DNA of 64,000 nt from Eutreptiella sp. 'Long Island Sound 2002' (Eukaryota > Euglenozoa > Euglenophyceae > Eutreptiales > Eutreptiaceae), in the NCBI GenBank assembly GCA_964036045.1, contig OZ038382.1, forward strand, positions 109,638,578 through 109,702,577, given 5' to 3'. Below are positions 9,903 to 19,050 of this stretch, in pieces (the first letter of the stretch is position 1; each line of letters starts with the position of its first letter). The notes beneath the pieces are model-generated. The model was not told where the DNA came from, ran no database searches, and saw only the letters and a list, made by a program, of their open reading frames with translations. The position numbers and the translations under genes are program-made.

Positions 9903-12509
9903 CCCCCCACCGGAGTCTGGGCCTACACGCGCACCCTCCACCGCGAGGCAGCGGAAGCCCTCAAGACCGCCATCTCCAACCACCAAGGCCCCGTGCACAC
10001 CCCCCACGATAACACACAAAAGGGCTACACCCTATGGTGGCACCACCCCGCACCAGAAGGAGGCCTGCAGCCACCGGCAGACCAGCCTGGCATCGGCCCA
10101 GACCTCACGGCGATCGCCCGCGCCGTCGCCGCCATGGCCCAGCAAGTTGGGGCGCCACCCCAATGGGCACCATCCATCATCAAGGAAACGGCGGCACGCC
10201 ACAACCCAGCTTTCGCACACTTCCGGGGACGCCCCATTCATCCCACCCTACCGGACCTCGACCTCCCCGCCCACGATGCGTGGGCAGTCCACATCCTCGT
10301 GCCCCACGACACCGCCCCCAAAACAGGGGACGCGACGGCACGCATCACCAAACAACTCCCCAATACCGCACTCCACTACGACATACCAACGCCCAACGTC
10401 ATCGTCACCCACAACACGGGTCGCGACCACTACTACCTCCAGGCCACGCATGAGCGCTCCCCCATCACCGTATACACCTTCACCACCTACCCTGGCCTCC
10501 AGCCACCGCAACACCACCCACGCCCGGCATGGAAGCACCCCCTACACGTCGCCCCGACCCCACGCAAAAGGCCCACCCACCACGCGCCCCCTCCCGCCGA
10601 CAGCACCGCCCTCCACACCGCCCGCAGACGGGCCGCAGCACAACACCAAAGCCACCTGCTCCCACGCATTAACGCTGGGCCCGGCACCATCACCGAGGCC
10701 ACCCACAAAAGCACCTTGAACCTACTGGCTCGCAAACTACGCCCCAAAATGGCACTGGAGGACACGCTCTGGATATACTATGGCGAAGGCCGCACGGCAC
10801 GGGTGGCGGACCTCGGCAGCATCATCCCCCGCCACATCCAGCGAGCGGTAGGGCCCTTCACCGTGTACGCGGTACCGCACCCCATAACAGCCCCATGCAC
10901 CCACTGCAACCCTCGGTGCACGCTACCATGCGCAGGCGCTCTGCAGCAACCCCTGCCCACCCCTACCTACAGGGGGGGCATATTCCTCGGCACGGTGCCC
11001 GGAGACCCACACCCCTACCTCCTGCCCGCAGCGGACCGCCACCACGCCATACCACTACACCTTGTCGAGCACCTGGCGGTGGGACCATCCCCCTTCCAGA
11101 AGCGCCCCCCCCACACTCCATCCGACGGATGCCCGCCAGATGAGCCGACACACGCCACACCTGGACCCAAACACGCCATCGCACTCCTCACCCTAAAGGC
11201 GGAAGCCGCCATCCCCCGACCCCTGGAGGGGGAAAACCACCTCATGGTGGAAGGGCTGACGGAACACGTCCTGATCGCAGCCATGTACGCCACGGCGTCC
11301 GCATCCCGCCTCTGGGAGGACCGCCCCTCCCCACCTCTAGCCCAAGCAGCGCAGGACGCCCCCGACACGGGCCCCACCGCCGAGGACATCCACCAAATCC
11401 TCAACATGCGAGCACCCCCGAAGACCCACCCTGCTGTCCGCCCCATCCAGCTCGTCAGCTGGGACGCCATGGACGCCCCCCCGGCCACCACGGAGGTCCA
11501 CATCCTCAAACACCGGGACACCTGGTGGACGGTGGAATGGGACGACCACGGCAAGGTCAGACGGGCAACGGCACACGCCCCCGACGGCGAAGTCCCGCCC
11601 CCACCACGCGGAGGAGACCGCTTGCGACTCGCCGCACGCATCCCCCACGCCCCAGAGGCAGCCTGGGAAGCGCTGCACTACGCCCTCTACTGGGCGCAGG
11701 GGGCGCCAGAAGGCCCCCTCCCCCCGGAACGCACCCCAGCGTGGACACGCCACGCCACCCGCTACACGGCCCACATGCGCTGCCACGGGGCAGGCACCGG
11801 GCACCGGCTCCTCACCTGGCCCACGGACCCGCCCGACGCCCTGCAGGAGGCCGAGGAAGTGCTTGGCCTCATGACAAAGCAAGTGTTCCAGCTGGCGGAC
11901 CCCGTCCCCACGTCCAAGCCCGACGTCCCAGCCGCCCGCGAACACCCCGTGTTTGCACCGGGCCACGCACCCGTACAGCGGCCCCAGGGCGCACCTCCCC
12001 AACGGGGACAACCCGCTGCCCGGCGCCGCCAAGGTGCGCAGAAGCGCAAGGCCTCCACACAGGCCAAACCCGCGCCAAAGCCAAGGGCCAAGCCGAAGAG
12101 CTGGACCAAAGAGGAAGCCGCTGCCCTGTATCCCGAATACGCCATCAACACCCGGGTGCAGCTGCCCTTCGAGTACCCCACGGCCGCGGGCCCCTCCAAG
12201 TGGATATGGGCCGCAGGGGAGGTCAAGCACCGGTACCGCGTCACCGGGGACCACCAGGGGTTCAAGATCCACGTCAAGTGGGACCCGGCCACCCCCAACG
12301 ACAAGAAGCTGGGGCGCACCATCGAACTCTGGCGAGACCAAGCCGGTCGTGAGATGGTCCCCATGCAGCTGTGCACCCCCGACACGGAGCACCTCACCGG
12401 CACCGAGTACACGGGCGAAGTCCACAATGCATGGGCCCTACCCCAACCCCAGAAGCGGAACCGCAGGGCACCCGCAGCTCAGGGCGTCATCGACCTCCTC
12501 AACGCCTGA
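9903..12509 (+). CDS. element 1 ORF1, gag-like position, unrecognised
   Basis: About 868 codons ending in TGA (12507-12509). No ATG starts this frame: protein-like sequence (TGVWAYTRTLHREAAEALKTA) begins just after a run of ten cytosines (9899-9908), so ORF1a or the ATG at 9781 may feed into it through an indel in that run. Visible elements are a cysteine cluster CTHCNPRCTLPC near 10894-10930, a strongly basic linker (QKRKASTQAKPAPKPRAKPK) and a C-terminal block with GEVKHRYRVTGDHQGFKIHV that could be a small beta-barrel domain. The position upstream of an RT ORF and the basic character suit an RNA-binding ORF1 protein, but I recognise no known ORF1 domain. It ends GVIDLLNA. Confidence 0.7.
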   Translation, partial: PPTGVWAYTRTLHREAAEALKTAISNHQGPVHTPHDNTQKGYTLWWHHPAPEGGLQPPADQPGIGPDLTAIARAVAAMAQQVGAPPQWAPSIIKETAARHNPAFAHFRGRPIHPTLPDLDLPAHDAWAVHILVPHDTAPKTGDATARITKQLPNTALHYDIPTPNVIVTHNTGRDHYYLQATHERSPITVYTFTTYPGLQPPQHHPRPAWKHPLHVAPTPRKRPTHHAPPPADSTALHTARRRAAAQHQSHLLPRINAGPGTITEATHKSTLNLLARKLRPKMALEDTLWIYYGEGRTARVADLGSIIPRHIQRAVGPFTVYAVPHPITAPCTHCNPRCTLPCAGALQQPLPTPTYRGGIFLGTVPGDPHPYLLPAADRHHAIPLHLVEHLAVGPSPFQKRPPHTPSDGCPPDEPTHATPGPKHAIALLTLKAEAAIPRPLEGENHLMVEGLTEHVLIAAMYATASASRLWEDRPSPPLAQAAQDAPDTGPTAEDIHQILNMRAPPKTHPAVRPIQLVSWDAMDAPPATTEVHILKHRDTWWTVEWDDHGKVRRATAHAPDGEVPPPPRGGDRLRLAARIPHAPEAAWEALHYALYWAQGAPEGPLPPERTPAWTRHATRYTAHMRCHGAGTGHRLLTWPTDPPDALQEAEEVLGLMTKQVFQLADPVPTSKPDVPAAREHPVFAPGHAPVQRPQGAPPQRGQPAARRRQGAQKRKASTQAKPAPKPRAKPKSWTKEEAAALYPEYAINTRVQLPFEYPTAAGPSKWIWAAGEVKHRYRVTGDHQGFKIHVKWDPATPNDKKLGRTIELWRDQAGREMVPMQLCTPDTEHLTGTEYTGEVHNAWALPQPQKRNRRAPAAQGVIDLLNA

Positions 12510-12554
12510 CGGGGCCAGGGCCGGACACGGCCCGCCCCCCCAACTACCGGTCCC
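12507..12554 (+). promoter_or_regulatory. candidate stop-codon readthrough signal between ORF1 and ORF2
   Basis: The ORF1 stop is TGA followed directly by CGG, a context known from readthrough sites of several RNA viruses. Eight nucleotides after the stop lies a perfect 6-bp hairpin, GGGCCG (12518-12523), loop GACA, CGGCCC (12528-12533). An outer stem of 12511-12516 with 12549-12554 is also possible with one G-U pair. The frame downstream is the same frame as upstream and stays open into ORF2. Hairpins are common in such GC-rich DNA, so the structure alone is weak evidence. Confidence 0.45.
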
Positions 12555-12650
12555 CAGAAACCGGCGCCTGCGGAAGCCCACGCCCGCATCAACATCCTCA
12601 ACGAGCCCGCGGTCACCTACGACCCCACCAAGGCCGCCACACTGCAAGCC

Positions 12651-15600
12651 ATGCCCGGGCCGCACCCCCAAGGCGCAGACCTCCTGGGGTTCCTGGAGCA
12701 AGCCCTCCGCAAAGCGGACCAACCCGAACCAGCACCAATCCTGGACCCAGAGGGGAACAAATATCACGCCCACTGGGAACGGGGCGTACCCCTCTACCAC
12801 AAGACATCGGTCACGGTACATGCCCACCCCGACCTCGGAGTGGATGGTCGCCTCGGGGCGTACGAGTGCGTGGGGCCCGGATGGCAGCTAAACGTGCTGC
12901 TCACGCACGTCCCGTTCGGGGAGGAGACCAAGGACTTCCTGGACACCCTGAGCCTGGCGTACCGCCGACTCTCCCTCCTGGCACCCACCATCATCATAGG
13001 CGACCTAAACGCCGCTCCCACCGACGACGACCGCACTGGCCCACCCACAGCCACCGACATAGCTGTCCGGGACGCCATGCACCAACTGGGCCTCACCGAC
13101 CTCACGGCAGGGCTCACCAGCACACCCTCCCATTACCCCCACCAAGCCGGCACCCACCCATCCCGCATCGACACGTGCTACGGGGACCCAACCACGGTGC
13201 GCGTCCACGAAACAGCCTACGGGGACCTCCCGCCCACAGGCACGGGCCACCGGCCCCTCTACATCGACCTCATCATCCCCGACCTACCCCCACCCGCGGC
13301 CACCATGCCAGACGACACCCTCCCACCCACACTGCAGTTCCCGGCCGAGGACGACCACGGCGCCTGGCACAGGTATAACAGGGCCCTACACGCCATCCTA
13401 CGCCGCCCGGGTGCACCGACACTCACCACCGCCATGCGCTGGGCGGCACAAGCATGCGGCATGGAGCGTGACACCAACCACACGGGAGCACCACCAGACC
13501 TCACCCTCCAGCAACTTGTCCATGACATCTGGACCACGAAAGGGGAACTCGCCACCCTGCTACGCCCCAGCACACCGGAGGCACGAGACCGGGACGCCCA
13601 CCTCCGTGCGCTCCTCACCACCCGCCGCCACCAACTCCAGGAATGGCACGCCCACCGCATAGCGGCAGCAGCCCAGGAACGCGAAAGATACGGCAGAAAC
13701 GACACGCCGTACAAGTCCCTACGGTACGTCAGCCGCATCCTGGAGGACACCGGGCGCCGTACCATCCACGCGGTCCGCACCCCCGAAGGAGGCCTCACCA
13801 ATGACCCCGACGCCGTCCTCCAGGCAGTCCTGGACAGCTTCCAGGCACAACACGGCGACGCCCTCCCCGAGCTCGACCCCCACACCAGAAACACCATCCG
13901 CGAGCATGTGCCCAGGGTCTTCAACCGGGAACAGCGACGCGCCATCGAACACGACCCCTTCAGCATCTCAGAACTGCAGCGCGCCCTGGACCGCCTGAAG
14001 AAGGGGGTCGTGCCCGGCGTCGACGGTTTGCCGGCCGAAGCGTACCAACGTCTCACCCTGCCCATCAAACGCCGCCTGGCAGCCCGCCTGTGGGACATCG
14101 TCACGGGCGCCACGCCCATCCCCCCTGAGTGGGCCAACCTGGTCCACCCCCTCTACAAAAAGGGGGACTGGGCGCAGCCGGGGAACTGGCGGCCCATAGT
14201 ATGCGCCACCACCGAGGTCAAGCTGGTGTGGACGCTCATCCTAGGCCGCATCGCGCCAGCGGTCTTCGCCCACGTGCCCGCCAGCATGTGGGGGGCCATG
14301 GCCGGCAGGTCCCCCCACGAGGCCATCTTCCTCCAGGACACCGCACTGGACATGAACCCCTACGAGATGATCATCGCCTCCCTCGATGTCCAAGGCGCGT
14401 TCCCCCACGCCCCACACCGGCTCCTCACGGAGGTATGGGATGCCATGGGCCTCCCATTCCTATTCTTCATCACCGGGTACATCCAAACCCGGCTCTACGC
14501 CGTCATCACGGCCGCGGGCCTCACCCCCTGGACCGGCACAGACAGCGGGGTCCCCCAGGGAGGCGCCGAAGGCCCCTTCCTCTACCTCCTCGTCACCCTG
14601 CCACTGGCATTCGAGCTAGCACGGGTATACCCGGGGTACGCCCCATACCCGCTACGGTCCCCCCTCATCAACTTCGCAGATGACAACCTCCTCACTACGG
14701 CCACCCGCCACCGCGACCCTGAGAACGCAGGGCCACCAACGACCACCGAACAAGCGTCCGCCATTCTCCAACTCACCACAACCTACCTGGACGCCCACCA
14801 GCTCCTAGTGCACCCCCGCAAATCGGTCGGGCTGGCCGACGCCAAGACCCCCACCCCCCACATCCGGAAAGGCGAACCCCTACACCTGGAAGACACCACA
14901 GTCCACCTGGGAGTAACACAGGCCACGCAGCACCACCACATCACACTCCCAAGCAAGCTAGAAGAGCGCCTCGCCCGGCTAACCCAAATTGCCAGGGGGG
15001 ACCTCCTGTCTACGCAGGGCCTGGCGTACTTCATGGAAGCAGTGCTCAACGCGGCCATCGGGTACCAAGCCCTGCACCTCCCGCGCCCCCAAGACGCACT
15101 ACGCCACGCTCGACAACAAGTGACGAAGGCATGGGCGCAACACGGAGGCTGGCCCACGTCTTTCCCCAAGGAGGCCATGATGGCCCACTGGCGCTACTAC
15201 GGAGACCATACGGGCGCCCTGGTCGACATGGCCTATGCCAAACACGCAGCACACCTCCTACACAGGGTAACACACAACCACCAACCAGAAGTTCGCGAGG
15301 CGGCGGCCATACGCATAAAAGAAGCGCAAATGGCCCGCAACACCTGCCCCCGGTGGATACTGGCACAACACGGCGTCTCCACCCCCGTGGGCACTGGCAT
15401 CTGGGCCCAGCTACAACTTCTCCTACCGCACCACACACACGCCATCCTGACAAACCACCACTGCGATCAACAGGGGCCACTCGTGGCCACACACACCGAC
15501 ATCCACCGACGCCCGGCAGGCGAGGTGGACACCCTGCGCCTCGTAGGGGCCACCATCACCATAGTGTATATCACCCCAACACAGATGCAGATCATGGCCC

Positions 15601-17834
15601 AATGCGACGCCCACCACGCCCCGTTCCTTTCCGACCCACAATGGCCGGCACGCCACGTCTTCCAAGCGTACCTCCGCGCATGTGCTACGAAGGCAGGGCG
15701 CGACATGCCGGGGCCCAAGGACATCGACACGGCGTACACAGCCTTCCAGCGCCAGCACCCCCGGCCCCGCCTGAGCGAACACGAGACCCCCAACGACGGC
15801 GGCACGACGCAGGGGGAGCCCACCTCGTCAGCCGAAGGCTGGACACCACCCACCATCCTGCTACTAGCACCAAACGGCCACAAACATGTTACCCGCACCG
15901 TCCAGCGACACCATGCCCCCTGGTCCATCCCCAAACACAATGCACCGGAGACCGATGTACCACCAGTCAGACACAGTGACCAGGGCATACCACGCACGTG
16001 CTGGCACTGCGGCCCGGCAGCCCTCGACACTCCGTGGCCCCTGCTGCACCTCATCTCCACCCACTACCACACCCCCACCGCCGCCGCCACCGCCGACCAG
16101 CAGGCATGGCTCTCCCCCTGGTTTCACACGGTACCCCCAGACCACCCGGCGCACGTAGCCTGGACCCGAATACCCACCGCGACATGGACGTTCACCAACG
16201 AGCGGGCAGACCCAGACAGCGTAGCCATGGAGTACGACCGCTGCGACCCACACCGCGCAGGACCTCAGGAGGCACCCATGCGCCCCCTACAGCACAAATG
16301 CTCCACCCTCCGCGGCGACAAAGACGACACGGAGCGGCGACAGACCATCACGTGCCAGAAGTTCCACCCCAATACGGGATACCTCTTCCACCTGATGTAC
16401 GCATATATCACCCAGGGACGCCCAGACAGGGGCCTCCTCCGCCTCACCCCACGAGCCCAGGCCATCATCACCCAGGGAATAGGCGTCTATGCAGCGCCAC
16501 TACTGCAACCCACGCAAATCACCGCCAGAACCACCCAGGGGAACCCCATCTACGTCTATCACCCCACAGCAATCGCCCGCCTACCCATACCCAGCGACAC
16601 CGACATCATCTACTTCACTGACGCATCCGGCACCCAGCAACGCACCCCCACGGTCGGTTGCGCCTCCGTGCGCATCACCCGGCACGCGGACGGCCTCCAC
16701 GTGGAACACCACACCGGGACCACCATCTTTGGGGCGTCCTCCCACGGCGAACTGCGCACCATGGCAGACGCCGTCACCGCCACACCGCCACCCACGACGG
16801 TCCGGCCCCGCAACATCTGGGTAGTCGTGGACGCCACGGTCGACATCCACCTCACCAGGCGCCTTGCGGGGCTGCCCCTCCACAAAGCACTCGATTCCGG
16901 CCTCACCACACAAGCGTTGGGACTATGGATGGCCTTCAAGGGCATGCACCCCCAGGACGCCCTACACATCGTCAAGCAGGAGTCGCACCGCTACGCATAC
17001 GGCAATGGACGCGCAGACACGCAGGCCAAACACCAGAACACCAACCACACCCCAGGGCTCGAACGCGTGCGACTGGACACCCCACACCACAGCCACCTGC
17101 AGCACCTGCCCCCGATACCCCTGGCCGCACAGCCCCCCCAATGGATGCCCGAGGACACGCCGTACACGGATCGAGACAAGCAGTACCACTACCCCACACC
17201 CATCCAGCAACTCGCCGCCACACTGGGCCACCCAGCAAACACCGAACTCCTCCGACGCCTCGAAAACTCCGTCCACACCCCCCTCTACTACTCCGCCCTG
17301 CGCCCGGATAGCCTCCCAGCACACCTACAAAAGCCCCGACTCCAACTCGCCCTCGAACAACTTCCCCTCCTCACCCGATACCACCGATGGTATACGCGCC
17401 GCTCGATCCACGTCCCCGCAGGACACACCAAATGCATCTGCAGCCACGCGGAAGAAGAAACATGGGACCACTTCAAGGCGTGCCCCCTGTACAGGGGACT
17501 GGACACCCTCACAGACTGGAACCCAACCCACACCATCGCACAGCACGCCGGATGGCTGGCGCAGTCCCCGGCGACCCAGCAACTCACCACCGTCCTCAAG
17601 CAGACGGAGGTGCTCGAGGCAGTCCGCAGGGGACTCGTCCCCACTGCCGTCTACACCTTACTACGCACCCACGCGGAGGACCCCCAGGCCACGGCGGCAC
17701 ACATGCAGCGGACGGCCGTTGCCAAGACGGCGGAGCAGCTCACATACCGCACCCACAAATACCTGCAGCATGCGGCAACCCTGCCCCCAACAGACCAAGC
17801 CCACCTCCTCAAACTCCTGTTCTACCAACCATGA
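12651..17834 (+). CDS. element 1 ORF2: EEP endonuclease, RT, RNase H polyprotein
   Basis: 1727 codons from the first ATG, all intact. Protein-like sequence in the same frame begins earlier, at about 12573 (AEAHARINILNEPAV), so the true product may start upstream. The EEP endonuclease shows IIIGDLNAAP (residues 113-122), SRIDTCYGDP (171-180) and TGHRPL (198-203, where most relatives have SDH). The reverse transcriptase shows GVPGVDGLPAEAY, YKKGDW..GNWRPI, ASLDVQGAFPHAP, SGVPQGGAEGP (632-642) and FADD (675-678, usually YADD). RNase H shows YFTDASG (D1324), SHGELRTMADA (E1367), VVVDATVD and YGNGRADTQAK. Near residue 1594 is a zinc knuckle, CICSHAEEETWDHFKACP, typical after RNase H in I- and Jockey-like elements. 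The family assignment is firm; the exact clade is not. Confidence 0.93.
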   Translation: MPGPHPQGADLLGFLEQALRKADQPEPAPILDPEGNKYHAHWERGVPLYHKTSVTVHAHPDLGVDGRLGAYECVGPGWQLNVLLTHVPFGEETKDFLDTLSLAYRRLSLLAPTIIIGDLNAAPTDDDRTGPPTATDIAVRDAMHQLGLTDLTAGLTSTPSHYPHQAGTHPSRIDTCYGDPTTVRVHETAYGDLPPTGTGHRPLYIDLIIPDLPPPAATMPDDTLPPTLQFPAEDDHGAWHRYNRALHAILRRPGAPTLTTAMRWAAQACGMERDTNHTGAPPDLTLQQLVHDIWTTKGELATLLRPSTPEARDRDAHLRALLTTRRHQLQEWHAHRIAAAAQERERYGRNDTPYKSLRYVSRILEDTGRRTIHAVRTPEGGLTNDPDAVLQAVLDSFQAQHGDALPELDPHTRNTIREHVPRVFNREQRRAIEHDPFSISELQRALDRLKKGVVPGVDGLPAEAYQRLTLPIKRRLAARLWDIVTGATPIPPEWANLVHPLYKKGDWAQPGNWRPIVCATTEVKLVWTLILGRIAPAVFAHVPASMWGAMAGRSPHEAIFLQDTALDMNPYEMIIASLDVQGAFPHAPHRLLTEVWDAMGLPFLFFITGYIQTRLYAVITAAGLTPWTGTDSGVPQGGAEGPFLYLLVTLPLAFELARVYPGYAPYPLRSPLINFADDNLLTTATRHRDPENAGPPTTTEQASAILQLTTTYLDAHQLLVHPRKSVGLADAKTPTPHIRKGEPLHLEDTTVHLGVTQATQHHHITLPSKLEERLARLTQIARGDLLSTQGLAYFMEAVLNAAIGYQALHLPRPQDALRHARQQVTKAWAQHGGWPTSFPKEAMMAHWRYYGDHTGALVDMAYAKHAAHLLHRVTHNHQPEVREAAAIRIKEAQMARNTCPRWILAQHGVSTPVGTGIWAQLQLLLPHHTHAILTNHHCDQQGPLVATHTDIHRRPAGEVDTLRLVGATITIVYITPTQMQIMAQCDAHHAPFLSDPQWPARHVFQAYLRACATKAGRDMPGPKDIDTAYTAFQRQHPRPRLSEHETPNDGGTTQGEPTSSAEGWTPPTILLLAPNGHKHVTRTVQRHHAPWSIPKHNAPETDVPPVRHSDQGIPRTCWHCGPAALDTPWPLLHLISTHYHTPTAAATADQQAWLSPWFHTVPPDHPAHVAWTRIPTATWTFTNERADPDSVAMEYDRCDPHRAGPQEAPMRPLQHKCSTLRGDKDDTERRQTITCQKFHPNTGYLFHLMYAYITQGRPDRGLLRLTPRAQAIITQGIGVYAAPLLQPTQITARTTQGNPIYVYHPTAIARLPIPSDTDIIYFTDASGTQQRTPTVGCASVRITRHADGLHVEHHTGTTIFGASSHGELRTMADAVTATPPPTTVRPRNIWVVVDATVDIHLTRRLAGLPLHKALDSGLTTQALGLWMAFKGMHPQDALHIVKQESHRYAYGNGRADTQAKHQNTNHTPGLERVRLDTPHHSHLQHLPPIPLAAQPPQWMPEDTPYTDRDKQYHYPTPIQQLAATLGHPANTELLRRLENSVHTPLYYSALRPDSLPAHLQKPRLQLALEQLPLLTRYHRWYTRRSIHVPAGHTKCICSHAEEETWDHFKACPLYRGLDTLTDWNPTHTIAQHAGWLAQSPATQQLTTVLKQTEVLEAVRRGLVPTAVYTLLRTHAEDPQATAAHMQRTAVAKTAEQLTYRTHKYLQHAATLPPTDQAHLLKLLFYQP

Positions 17835-19026
17835 GAACCTACCCTGTGACATACCAACACCGAACCCCCACCACGTCTACACACCGTCCACCGAGCACAG
17901 CACTGGCACAGCACACACGGGCGCCACAGGCACCGCACACGCTCCCACCAGCATGCGCGCGCCACCAGCCCCCATCCCCCCACGCCGCCGTCCGTCCACA
18001 GGTACCACCAACCACCAGCCACCGCATGTCCCCTCTGCGTTCGCCAGCGGCTACCACAGACAGCCCTGCCCTGCAACCCAGACCACTGGGTCTGCCTGGG
18101 AGCCGCGCACCGCCTCACCCACTGCCCCCACTGCGGGGACCTCAACCCCCGCCACCGCGAACGGCCCGCGGCCCCAGCCGCACCCCCCCCCCGCCAGCCA
18201 CCCCAGCTTCTTCGGGTACCTCACCGACACTCTCCGGGACCAACTGGGAGGGTACTACGTGGCGGACGCGGCGGACCACGCATGGGCCATAGCCGTGGCC
18301 GCGGGCAACACACCCCTGCCCCCCCACAGCCCACCCCTACGCCACAGCGGAGGCGGCTTGAACGTGGCGGCCCGCCACATCCTCCTCGCCCTATACCTCC
18401 ACCACCGAGACCTACACCTCCCAGACCCACAACTCCCGGCCCCCCAAGCAGCAGCCCTGACGCCGGAAGCGTGGGCCGACACGGCACCAGAGGAGATAGC
18501 AGCCTACCTCCGAGCCACGTGCCGCCGGTTCGCAAACGCCCTCGGCCGACGGAAGGGAACACCCTACCCCCTCAGCGCACTCCTCTACCCGGCACACCAC
18601 CCCCACCCCGCACAACAGACGCCCCCGGAGGGCTGGGCGTCTTTCCGGGACGCCCACCTGGCCGCCCTCGACGAGGCCACCGCCACGCGGATGAGCCTCA
18701 CGGACCAGGAGGCCTACGTCAGAGGCCTCAAGACGAGCCTCCAAGAGGCACACCGCTGGCGCGCCCGCTCCCCGTCGCCCCCACGGGGACAGGGGGGTTC
18801 ACCCGCCCCCGACACCCACCAGGCCAAGAAGACCAAGGGGCACCGGCACCAGGGGGCCCGCCAACGCGCCCGCCAGCAGGGCGCGACGCCCCGACCAAGG
18901 CCCGGGTCCAGCCACACCGCACCGGCCCACGCCCAGACCCCCGGGGCACACCAACAACACCACCACCACCAACGCCCACCACCACCACCGTACCGCAGCA
19001 CCCAAACCCTGCAGCCCAGTCAGTGA
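17831..19026 (+). CDS. element 1 ORF3: RING-like zinc finger protein, frame-split
   Basis: An ATG at 17831 overlaps the ORF2 stop (ATGA). The coherent protein is split over frames. At 18027-18134, in the ORF2 frame, there is a RING-like finger, CPLC-x11-C-x3-H-x2-C-x4-H-x4-CPHC. A run of cytosines at about 18183-18192 follows, after which the +1 frame carries SFFGYLTDTLRDQLGGYYVAD, a globular region with TPEEIAAYLRATCRRFANAL-like helices, WASFRDAHLAALDEATATRM and an Arg/Pro-rich basic tail ending at TGA 19024-19026. RING fingers often act in ubiquitin transfer, but one histidine replaces a usual cysteine, so the class is uncertain. The frame change inside a C-run could be an indel, a sequencing error or slippage. 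No counterpart is seen in element 2. Confidence 0.55.
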
Positions 19027-19050
19027 CCACCGCCCACAAACGTCCACACC

